NCBI GenBank assembly: GCA_014378345.1
Contig: JACMNW010000135.1
Coordinates: 1-6,232, forward strand
Source: Pseudorhodobacter sp.
Lineage (GTDB): Bacteria; Pseudomonadota; Alphaproteobacteria; Rhodobacterales; Rhodobacteraceae
Reading direction: 5' to 3'
DNA: 6,232 nt
A program made the position numbers and the translations under genes. Shown piece by piece: positions 1 to 5,554 of this stretch; the first letter of the stretch is position 1; every line of letters begins with the position of its first letter. A model generated the notes under the pieces. It saw only the letters and a list, made by a program, of their open reading frames with translations. It did not search any database and had not been told where the DNA came from.

Positions 1-632
1 CTTATATCAAGCTGCCGCCCTTTATCGTGACGCTTGGCACATTGCAGGTTTTTACGGCGCTGAAACTTTGGTACTCCGGCTCGGAGTCAATTCGCAACGT
101 TGATATTGCAGAAAAAGCCCCGGCCTTGCTGTGGTTTGGTGTGGCGGTCAGGTTTGGCGCATTCAAGCTGACCTACGGCAGCTTTTCACTGATCATACTT
201 GCCATAATCTTCCTGTATATCCTTAGCCAAACGGCCTGGGGGCGGCATGTGCACGCGATTGGTGATGATCCGGAAGCTGCGATGCTGTCAGGCATCCGTA
301 GCAATCGCACGTTGGTTTCCGTCTATGCTGTGGCAGGGCTGATTTGCGGCTTTGCGGCTTGGGTTGCGATTGGGCGGGTGGGGTCTGTTTCGCCAGTGTC
401 TTTTGATACGGTCAACCTTGCCTCCATTACCGCCGTGGTGATCGGGGGGACGTCGTTGTTTGGCGGGCGCGGGTCGATCATCGGGTCGGTTTTGGGCGCG
501 ATGATTGTGGGCGTGTTTACAACCGGCCTGTCGTTGGCAGGTGTTGATGACTACTGGCAACTTTTTGCGGCGGGCTGTCTGGTCATTACCGCAGTCGCAC
601 TTGATCAATGGCTGCGGAGGGCAACACAATGA
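1..632 (+). CDS. frcC: Sugar ABC transporter permease, FrcC/RbsC type (5' partial)
   Basis: This is the inner-membrane permease of a CUT2-type (ribose/fructose-like) sugar importer. The reading frame is open from base 3 and runs to TGA at 630-632, giving 209 visible residues. Family members are about 320-360 residues, so roughly the N-terminal third lies outside the window; GTG at 27 is an internal codon, not the start. The first visible residues (KLPPFIVTLGT) match the conserved mid-protein segment of RbsC-like permeases. The cytoplasmic ATPase-contacting loop is seen at bases 231-281 (TAWGRHVHAIGDDPEAA). It is flanked by hydrophobic helices and followed by the glycine-rich segment VVIGGTSLFGGRGS. 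The gene overlaps the next one by 4 bases (ATGA) in an operon with an ATPase and a kinase, the order of Sinorhizobium frcC-frcA-frcK. Family assignment is firm; the fructose specificity and the name rest on gene order and overall resemblance. Confidence 0.85.
   Translation, partial: YIKLPPFIVTLGTLQVFTALKLWYSGSESIRNVDIAEKAPALLWFGVAVRFGAFKLTYGSFSLIILAIIFLYILSQTAWGRHVHAIGDDPEAAMLSGIRSNRTLVSVYAVAGLICGFAAWVAIGRVGSVSPVSFDTVNLASITAVVIGGTSLFGGRGSIIGSVLGAMIVGVFTTGLSLAGVDDYWQLFAAGCLVITAVALDQWLRRATQ
616..621 (+). promoter_or_regulatory. Ribosome binding site fixing the frcA start
   Basis: GGAGGG lies 7 bases before the ATG at 629 and inside the last codons of frcC. It supports ATG 629 over the in-frame ATG at 608, which lies upstream of this site and would add seven residues not expected in the family. 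Confidence 0.75.
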
Positions 633-1414
633 GCGATGTAAAACCTATCCTGACGTGCCGTGGCCTGATGAAGCGGTACGGCACCGTGGTGGCGATGAAC
701 GGGGCGGATTTCGATTTGTACCCGGGCGAGATTACGGCCGTGATCGGTGATAACGGCGCTGGCAAATCGACCTTGATCAAGGCGATTGCAGGCGCAGTTA
801 TCCCGGACCACGGCGAGATTACGCTGGAAGGGCAGGCGGTTCAATTCAAATCCCCGCAAGACGCGCGCAAACTGGGGATCGAGACGGTGTATCAAAACCT
901 TGCCATGTCACCGGCGCTGTCGATTGCCGATAACATGTTTCTGGGCCGCGAATGGCGAAAACCGGGCATTATGGGGTCTGTGTTTCGTCAGATGGACCGG
1001 GCTGGTATGGAAAAGTTCGCCCGTGACAAGCTGTCGGAACTGGGCCTGATGACCATCCAGAACATCAATCAGGCGGTAGAATCCCTGTCGGGCGGGCAAC
1101 GCCAAGGCGTGGCCGTGGCGCGGGCGGCGGCGTTTGGATCGAAGGTTGTGATTTTGGACGAACCGACGGCGGCTTTGGGGGTGAAAGAAAGCCGTCGGGT
1201 GCTGGAATTGATCCGCGATGTGCGCAGCCGGGGCATTCCGATCATTCTGATCAGCCACAACATGCCGCATGTGTTTGAGGTGGCGGACCGTATTCATATT
1301 CACCGACTGGGGCGGCGGTTGTGCGTGATTGATCCGAAGGAACATTCGATGTCGGATGCGGTGGCCTATATGACGGGTGCTATACTGCCCGAAGGCGTGG
1401 CCGAGGTCGCATGA
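629..1414 (+). CDS. frcA: Sugar ABC transporter ATP-binding protein, FrcA type
   Basis: This is the cytoplasmic ATPase that powers the FrcBC sugar importer. It has 261 residues from ATG 629, chosen for the ATGA overlap with the permease stop and the GGAGGG upstream. All motifs of an active ABC domain are present: Walker A GDNGAGKST (40-48), Q-loop Q89 in VYQN, signature LSGGQ (153-157), Walker B VVILDEP with D177 and E178, and H-loop H210 in ISHN. It is a single ABC domain. RbsA/XylG-type proteins of related sugar importers carry two tandem domains in about 500 residues, while FrcA of the Sinorhizobium fructose system is a single-domain protein, which favours the Frc assignment. Such a subunit is expected to act as a homodimer. 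The gene is translationally coupled at both ends. The substrate could be fructose, mannose, ribose or a related sugar; sequence alone does not decide. Confidence 0.88.
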   Translation: MSDVKPILTCRGLMKRYGTVVAMNGADFDLYPGEITAVIGDNGAGKSTLIKAIAGAVIPDHGEITLEGQAVQFKSPQDARKLGIETVYQNLAMSPALSIADNMFLGREWRKPGIMGSVFRQMDRAGMEKFARDKLSELGLMTIQNINQAVESLSGGQRQGVAVARAAAFGSKVVILDEPTAALGVKESRRVLELIRDVRSRGIPIILISHNMPHVFEVADRIHIHRLGRRLCVIDPKEHSMSDAVAYMTGAILPEGVAEVA

Positions 1415-2016
1415 CACCGGCGGATCTTGCGCGCGAAATCACGACGCGTGGGGCGGTGGCGGACCGGTTTATTGTTGGCGTCGCTGGCCCACCGGGGGCC
1501 GGTAAATCCACGATTGCAAAGGATATTGCCCAAGCGATTGGCGCTGGCGCACGCGTTGTGCCGATGGACGGGTTTCATCTGGATAATGTGGTGTTGGACA
1601 GGTTGGGTTTGCGGGCGCGGAAGGGTGCACCAGAAACGTTCGATGCGGTGGGATTTGTGCATTTGATGCTGCGGCTTCGGGCCGGGGGCGATGCGGCCAT
1701 TCCGGTGTTTGACAGAAGTGCGGATTTGGCGCGGGCTGGCGCCGATCTGGTGACGGGCGCAGATAAGTATCTGATTGTTGAAGGCAATTATCTTTTGCTG
1801 AACGAATCCCCGTGGTGTGATCTTGCCCCGTTGTTTGATATGACTGTTTTCATTGATGCGCCGGAGACGGAGCTAGATCGCCGCCTTCTGGAGCGTTGGC
1901 ATCAACATGGCAAAACGCCTGATGAAGCACGGCACTGGATTGATATCAACGATATGCCCAATATCAGGCGTGTCACCCAAGGATCGCGGCAAGCGGATAT
2001 CGTGATAGGCGATTAA
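1411..2016 (+). CDS. frcK: FrcK-like P-loop kinase (uridine kinase/PanK-like fold)
   Basis: This 201-residue soluble P-loop kinase resembles the uridine kinase/pantothenate kinase/phosphoribulokinase group and E. coli YggC. Visible motifs are Walker A GPPGAGKST (26-34), the MDGFHLDN segment (52-59) that follows the second strand in this group, KGAPETFD (71-78), and the hydrophobic strand plus acidic residue in IVEGNYLLL, the usual Walker B position. The C-terminal part has the arginine-rich lid-like stretch RRLLERWHQHGKT. ATG 1411 overlaps the frcA stop as ATGA, with GAGG at 1403-1406 as a close ribosome site. It is the last gene of the operon. The equivalent frcK of Sinorhizobium sits in the same place. 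A role in phosphorylating the imported sugar or a derivative is inferred from this position; the true substrate is not evident from the sequence. Confidence 0.8.
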   Translation: MTPADLAREITTRGAVADRFIVGVAGPPGAGKSTIAKDIAQAIGAGARVVPMDGFHLDNVVLDRLGLRARKGAPETFDAVGFVHLMLRLRAGGDAAIPVFDRSADLARAGADLVTGADKYLIVEGNYLLLNESPWCDLAPLFDMTVFIDAPETELDRRLLERWHQHGKTPDEARHWIDINDMPNIRRVTQGSRQADIVIGD

Positions 2017-2087
2017 GGTCCGGGAAAAAGTTTTTTTATAGAAAATTTTTCAGGCCCAAAGATTTTTCATACGAAAATTCTTATTAT
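2017..2087. other. AT-rich convergent intergenic region with inverted repeats
   Basis: This gap lies between the 3' ends of frcK (+) and the DMT transporter gene (-) and is far richer in A and T than its flanks. Two inverted repeats are visible. GAAAAA (2024-2029) can pair with TTTTTC (2046-2051), with further T:A pairs inside. GATTTTTC (2061-2068) and GAAAATTC (2073-2080) form an 8-base arm pair with one mismatch around ATAC. It probably ends transcription from both sides, but no GC-rich stem followed by a T run of the classical kind is present, so a terminator call would be weak. Confidence 0.45.
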
Positions 2088-3005
2088 TCAGGGCGTCATG
2101 GCCTTGCGTTGTTTCGCCCGTTCAATCCCCAATGTGCGCTCGCGCCAGATGATCAGGCAGCCTGCGGTAACGACCACGGCTGCCCCGATCAGCATGGTAA
2201 CGGTCGGCACCTCGGCAAAGACGAAATAGCCGATGGCAAGGGCGAAGATCATCGAGGCATAGTCGAACGGGGCCACGAGTGACGCATCCGCCTCGCGGTA
2301 GCTGGAAGTCAGGAATATCTGGCCAACGCCACCCAGAAGACCCGCACCGACAAGCAACGCCGCTTCTTTTGGGGTTGGCATCACCCAGCCAAAGGGCAAG
2401 GTGGCGAGTGACAGGATGGTTGCGGTAAGCGAGAAATAGAACACGATGGCAGGGGTTTTTTCTGTCATCACCAGTTTGCGCACGAACACTTGGGCAAGGG
2501 CTGCGAACACGGCACCGCCGAGGACAAGGATCGCACCGAAGGCTTCGGCTTGGCCTATACGATCGCCTGTGGTGATCGAAAGCCGTGGCCAAACCACGAT
2601 CAGCACGCCGACAAGGCCAAGGGCCACGCAAGATACGCGAAAGGCGCGCACCTGTTCGCCCAGAAACATCGCGGCGAAGATGACGGTCAGCAAGGGGGCA
2701 GTGTAGCCGATGGCGGTGACTTCGGGCAGCGGCAAATAGCCCAATCCGGCAAAACCAAGGCCCATGGCGATGGTGCCTACGAGACCGCGCCAGACATGGC
2801 CCATGGGGTTAGACGCCCCAAATCCGGTAGCGAGTTCGCGGCGCAAACCCAGCCAAAGCACGATGACAGGCATGGCGAAAAAGGACCGGAAGAATACGGC
2901 CTCGCCCGATGGCACACGGGCAGAGGTGGCTTTGATCAATGACGCCATGGTGATGAACACGATGACGGAGACCACTTTGTAGGCGATACCGCGCAGGGGG
3001 CGCAT
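2088..3005 (-). CDS. DMT superfamily (EamA family) transporter
   Basis: This is an inner-membrane drug/metabolite transporter of 305 residues, the usual size for a ten-helix EamA protein. Hydrophobic segments fall near residues 8-27, 37-53, 70-90, 95-114, 123-140, 154-176, 185-205, 215-233, 245-265 and 268-287. This gives two repeated five-helix EamA halves. Family-typical features are GEAVFFRSFFA (34-44), FLGEQ at the end of helix 4 (114-118), and its counterpart FAEVP (263-267) after APFDYA in the second half. The C-terminus is basic (RER...RAKQRK), as expected for a cytoplasmic tail. ATG at 3005-3003 is preceded on the minus strand by AGAGG (3015-3011) at 5-base spacing. It is divergent from adenine deaminase and convergent with frcK. 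Substrates in this family range from amino acids to nucleosides and drugs; none can be assigned here. Confidence 0.85.
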   Translation of the reverse strand: MRPLRGIAYKVVSVIVFITMASLIKATSARVPSGEAVFFRSFFAMPVIVLWLGLRRELATGFGASNPMGHVWRGLVGTIAMGLGFAGLGYLPLPEVTAIGYTAPLLTVIFAAMFLGEQVRAFRVSCVALGLVGVLIVVWPRLSITTGDRIGQAEAFGAILVLGGAVFAALAQVFVRKLVMTEKTPAIVFYFSLTATILSLATLPFGWVMPTPKEAALLVGAGLLGGVGQIFLTSSYREADASLVAPFDYASMIFALAIGYFVFAEVPTVTMLIGAAVVVTAGCLIIWRERTLGIERAKQRKAMTP

Positions 3006-3080
3006 GGAAACCTCTGGTGTTCTGGTAAGATCAGGTCAATCACTCTGGCTTGAGGTCTGCAAGAGCTAAAGGCTGCGAAG

Positions 3081-3087
3081 TAAGGAG
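3081..3087 (+). promoter_or_regulatory. Ribosome binding site of adenine deaminase
   Basis: TAAGGAG sits 6 bases before ATG 3094 and confirms that start. The rest of the 88-base divergent spacer (3006-3093) shows no promoter pair I would defend and no purine-riboswitch-like fold. Confidence 0.7.
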
Positions 3088-3093
3088 ACTGCG

Positions 3094-4794
3094 ATGGCGA
3101 ATTCACCAATGGGTGCCTTGATCGACCAAGGGCGCGGGATTGTGCCAGCCGATTTGGTGCTGCGCGGCGGTTTGGTATTTGACCTGATCACGGGTGAACT
3201 GGTGCCTGGCGACGTGGCAATTTGCGGCGAGACGATTGTGGGGGTGTTTGACCACTACGAAGGCGCGCGCGTGATTGATGTGTCTGGGCAGATTTTGGTA
3301 CCGGGCTTTATCGACACGCATCTGCATATCGAATCCAGTTTGGTAACGCCGCATGAATTTGACCGCTGTGTTGCGCCGCGCGGCGTGACGACGGCGATTT
3401 GCGATCCGCATGAAATTGCCAATGTCTGTGGGCTGGTGGGCATCCACTATTTTCTGGATTGTGCCGCGCAAACCGTGATGGATATTCGGGTGCAGCTGTC
3501 ATCCTGCGTGCCATCGACCCATATGGAGACCACCGGCGCACGGCTGGAGGCGGCGGATCTGGTGCCATTGATGGACCATCCGGGGGTGATCGGGCTGGCG
3601 GAATTCATGAATTATCCCGGGGTGTTGGCCAAGGATGCCGGATGTCTGGTCAAGCTGGAAGCGTTTCGCGGCAGGCATATTGACGGGCATGCGCCGCTGC
3701 TTCGCGGGCGGGATCTGAACGGCTATATCGCGGCTGGTATCCGAACGGAACATGAGGCGACGACTTACGCCGAGGGCCTCGAAAAGCTGCGCAAGGGGAT
3801 GCGGGTGTTGATCCGGGAAGGATCAGTATCAAAGGATTTGCACGCGCTGGTGGGGCTGTTGACGGAACGCCATGCGCCGTATCTGGCCTTTTGCACCGAT
3901 GACCGCAACCCGCTGGATATCGCGGAACATGGGCATCTGGATTACATGATCCGCACGGCGATTGCCCTTGGTGCGCCGCCACTGGCAGTGTACCGCGCGG
4001 CGAGCCTTTCGGCGGCAGAAGCGTTTGGGCTGAAAGACCGGGGGCTGATTGCGCCCGGTAAACGCGCGGATATTGTGGTGATTGATACGCTTGAAGAATG
4101 CCATGCGTCCCGCGTTTTCGTGCGCGGGGTGGAGACGACGGCTGCGGCCTTTGCTGCGCGCGGGCAGACTGCCCCGGTCGCGCGGCAGTCTGTAAAAGCG
4201 CGGGTGGTGGAGGCCGAGCATTTCCGCACCGGTGGTAACCGGGTGGAGACCCCCGTGATCGGGATACTTCCGGGCAAGATTATTACGGAACATCTGACCT
4301 ATGATATTGCCCCGGTTGACGGTGACAAACGCCCCGATATCGCCCGCGATCTGGTGAAAATCGCGGTGATTGAACGGCACGGCGTCAATGGCAACATCGC
4401 GACCGGGTTTGTGAAAGGCTTTGGCCTGCAGCGCGGGGCCATCGCGTCTACGGTTTGCCATGATCACCACAACATCGCAGTGGTGGGCGCAGATTACGCC
4501 GATATGGCGCTGGCGGCGAACCGGTTGGGCCAGATTGAGGGCGGGTTTGTGGTGGTGGAGGGCGGTGTTGTTTTGGCCGAACTGGCGTTACCCGTGGCAG
4601 GTTTGATGAGCCTTGAGCCGTTTGAAGTGGTGCGCGATGCGCTGGTAGGTTTGCGTGCAGCTGCCCGGACTTTGGGGGTTACGTTGGAAGAGCCGTTCTT
4701 GCAGCTGGCATTTTTATGCTTGCCGGTTATTCCGCATTTGAAGATCACCGATCACGGCATGGTGGATGTGGACAGGTTTGAGGTGATGCCTTAA
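3094..4794 (+). CDS. ade: Adenine deaminase
   Basis: This cytoplasmic amidohydrolase converts adenine to hypoxanthine and ammonia (EC 3.5.4.2), feeding purine salvage or purine use as a nitrogen source. It has 566 residues, close to the 570-590 of Bacillus and E. coli adenine deaminases. The N-terminal metal motif is DTHLHIESS (74-82), followed by the family-specific GVTTAICDPHEIANV (97-111). Further candidate metal ligands are E170 in GLAEFMNYPG, H199 in DGHAP, H220 in RTEHE and the acidic pair in CTDDR (267-271). The amidohydrolase domain ends with the GKRADIVVID strand. The C-terminal adenine-deaminase domain follows, with GKIITEH (394-400) and the conserved STVCHDHHNIAVVG (452-465). All key residues are present and the frame is intact, so the enzyme should be active. 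The gene stands alone on its strand and is followed by a hairpin element and a strong terminator. The divergent DMT transporter might share its regulation, but the sequence does not show this. Confidence 0.95.
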   Translation: MANSPMGALIDQGRGIVPADLVLRGGLVFDLITGELVPGDVAICGETIVGVFDHYEGARVIDVSGQILVPGFIDTHLHIESSLVTPHEFDRCVAPRGVTTAICDPHEIANVCGLVGIHYFLDCAAQTVMDIRVQLSSCVPSTHMETTGARLEAADLVPLMDHPGVIGLAEFMNYPGVLAKDAGCLVKLEAFRGRHIDGHAPLLRGRDLNGYIAAGIRTEHEATTYAEGLEKLRKGMRVLIREGSVSKDLHALVGLLTERHAPYLAFCTDDRNPLDIAEHGHLDYMIRTAIALGAPPLAVYRAASLSAAEAFGLKDRGLIAPGKRADIVVIDTLEECHASRVFVRGVETTAAAFAARGQTAPVARQSVKARVVEAEHFRTGGNRVETPVIGILPGKIITEHLTYDIAPVDGDKRPDIARDLVKIAVIERHGVNGNIATGFVKGFGLQRGAIASTVCHDHHNIAVVGADYADMALAANRLGQIEGGFVVVEGGVVLAELALPVAGLMSLEPFEVVRDALVGLRAAARTLGVTLEEPFLQLAFLCLPVIPHLKITDHGMVDVDRFEVMP

Positions 4795-4813
4795 CGGCCG
4801 TGAAGAGGGGAAA

Positions 4814-4839
4814 GATACGCCTCCGGCGGGGGTATTTTT
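4814..4839 (+). terminator. Short GC-rich hairpin plus T run after ade
   Basis: CGCC (4818-4821) and GGCG (4825-4828) form a 4-base stem with a 3-base loop. An alternative longer pairing joins ATAC (4815-4818) to GTAT (4832-4835). TTTTT follows at 4835-4839. The stem is short, so it may be a weak terminator. The core GCCTCCGGCGGGGGTATTTTT resembles a sequence I recall as recurring between genes in Rhodobacteraceae. Confidence 0.4.
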
Positions 4840-4870
4840 GAACAGATGAAATTGGTTGGCGATAAGCCCT

Positions 4871-4912
4871 AAAACCAAAAGCCGCCCTTTTTTGGGGCGG
4901 CTTTTGAGGTTT

Positions 4913-4913
<1 letters not shown>
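4871..4913. terminator. Strong bidirectional intrinsic terminator between ade and tRNA-Ala
   Basis: AAAAGCCGCCC (4877-4887) pairs perfectly with GGGCGGCTTTT (4895-4905) around a 7-base T-rich loop. The stem is extended by AAAACC (4871-4876) against GGTTTT (4908-4913), with a 2-base bulge. Reading plus, the stem ends in TTTT then GAGGTTTT; reading minus, it ends in TTTTGGTTTT. It can therefore stop both ade transcripts and the minus-strand tRNA transcript. Its outer arm touches the last base of the tRNA CCA end. Confidence 0.85.
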
Positions 4914-4988
<75 letters not shown>

Positions 4989-5002
4989 GATGTTGGATGC
5001 AA

Positions 5003-5034
5003 TAAATACCCTACTGCCCGGGCTGTTTAGTAAA
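5003..5034 (-). promoter_or_regulatory. Possible tRNA-Ala promoter
   Basis: On the minus strand, TATTTA (5008-5003) could be a -10 box placed about 15 bases before the tRNA 5' end, with TTTACT (5034-5029) as a -35-like box. The spacing of 20 bases is longer than the usual 16-18, so this is only a weak candidate. The tRNA could also be read through from the upstream gene. Confidence 0.22.
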
Positions 5035-5042
5035 GGCAGCAA

Positions 5043-5069
5043 GGGGGCGCAAGTGAAAAACTGCGCCCC
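5043..5069 (-). terminator. Hairpin downstream of the FYDLN-family gene
   Basis: GGGGCGCA (5044-5051) pairs perfectly with TGCGCCCC (5062-5069), starting 10 bases after the stop of the minus-strand acidic-protein gene. In the minus direction the bases after the stem are CTTGCTGCCTTTAC, with no solid T run. It is therefore either a weak terminator or a 3'-end-stabilising stem, possibly allowing some read-through into the tRNA. Confidence 0.5.
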
Positions 5070-5078
5070 GATACCCAA

Positions 5079-5411
5079 TCAGAGTTCTTCTTCGTCACCC
5101 GGCACATCGGCCAGATCGTCAAGCGATACGGTATCATCTGCATCATCTTCGAGCAGTTCGTCATCAAGTTCCGCGTCATCAGAGACGCTGGTTTCAAGCA
5201 GTTCGTCCTCCGCCTCCAGATCATCAACAAGCGGATCATCTTTTTCAGGCACAACGCGTGCGATGACGGCCGCCTGCATCTTGCGACGCGCAGTTTCGAT
5301 ATCCACGACCTCGCCCGTGTAGGGGCTGATGATCGGAGTTTTGTTCAGGTCATAAAAGCGTTTGCCAGTCGTTGGGCAAAGCCGCTTCGTGCCCCATTCT
5401 TCCTTGGGCAT
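5079..5411 (-). CDS. FYDLN-motif acidic protein (TIGR02300-like)
   Basis: This small cytoplasmic protein of 110 residues and unknown function belongs to the FYDLN_acid/TIGR02300 type. The conserved N-terminal block is MPKEEWGTKRLCP followed by TGKRFYDLNKTPIISPYTGE (residues 1-34), with FYDLN at 19-23. From residue 56 to the end about half of the residues (28 of 55) are Asp or Glu, with a single Lys, so the tail should be highly charged and disordered. Only one cysteine (C12) is seen: the positions that read CPxCG...CPxCG in zinc-knuckle-like relatives are CPTTG and SPYTG here. The start at ATG 5411-5409 is set by the conserved MPKEEWGTKR beginning and by AAGGGA (5423-5418) on the minus strand. 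An in-frame ATG at 5459 would add 16 unrelated residues. The gene is divergent from the peptidase gene and upstream of the tRNA. Role unknown. Confidence 0.85.
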   Translation of the reverse strand: MPKEEWGTKRLCPTTGKRFYDLNKTPIISPYTGEVVDIETARRKMQAAVIARVVPEKDDPLVDDLEAEDELLETSVSDDAELDDELLEDDADDTVSLDDLADVPGDEEEL

Positions 5412-5417
5412 GTTGCT

Positions 5418-5423
5418 TCCCTT
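5418..5423 (-). promoter_or_regulatory. Ribosome binding site of the FYDLN-family gene
   Basis: On the minus strand AAGGGA sits 6 bases before the ATG at 5411-5409. It favours this start over the more distant in-frame ATG at 5459, which is not part of the conserved family sequence. Confidence 0.6.
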
Positions 5424-5472
5424 GGTTGTCGGTTTATTCGTGAAGCGCCCGCTTGCCACAGGTGGGGGTGGG

Positions 5473-5478
5473 TGTCAA
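5473..5478 (-). promoter_or_regulatory. TTGACA -35-like box for the FYDLN-family gene
   Basis: A perfect consensus TTGACA reads on the minus strand about 60 bases before the chosen start codon. The bases 16-18 further on (around 5450-5456) are GC-rich and give no good -10 box, so the promoter is only partly supported. Confidence 0.3.
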
Positions 5479-5503
5479 AGGCTTTCGCATGTTTTGCGAG
5501 GCG

Positions 5504-5531
5504 TTGCGGCTGTCGATGGGCACGCTATGCT
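5504..5531 (+). promoter_or_regulatory. Candidate promoter of the YgjP-like peptidase gene
   Basis: TTGCGG (5504-5509) and TATGCT (5526-5531) are separated by 16 bases, a plausible housekeeping sigma factor promoter. It would start transcription near 5538, leaving a leader of under 20 bases before ATG 5555. Confidence 0.45.
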
Positions 5532-5554
5532 AGAGTGCGAAAACAGAGGTGCAT

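Noticed and set aside
608..631. Upstream ATG at 608 as start of frcA
   Set aside because: It precedes the GGAGGG ribosome site. The ATGA overlap and family length favour ATG 629.
2122..2631. Second minus-strand frame inside the DMT transporter gene (169 codons)
   Set aside because: It overlaps the transporter out of frame, encodes an Arg/Pro-rich product without membrane segments or motifs, and has no support as a gene.
3006..3093. Purine riboswitch ahead of adenine deaminase
   Set aside because: The 88-base spacer shows no three-stem fold with paired loops and no terminator or sequestering stem.
3829..4470. Long minus-strand open frame (213 codons) opposite adenine deaminase
   Set aside because: The plus strand here is a complete conserved enzyme with all motifs. 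The antisense product is rich in Arg, His and Pro with no recognisable domain, as expected for a shadow in GC-rich DNA.
5412..5459. Longer start of the FYDLN-family protein at 5459
   Set aside because: The extra 16 residues do not belong to the conserved family N-terminus, while the inner ATG has both the conserved MPKEEWGTKR start and a ribosome site.
5459..5475. G-rich run (GGTGGGGGTGGG) as a G-quadruplex
   Set aside because: It lacks four separate runs of three G. At best a weak two-layer structure is possible, and GC-rich context explains it.
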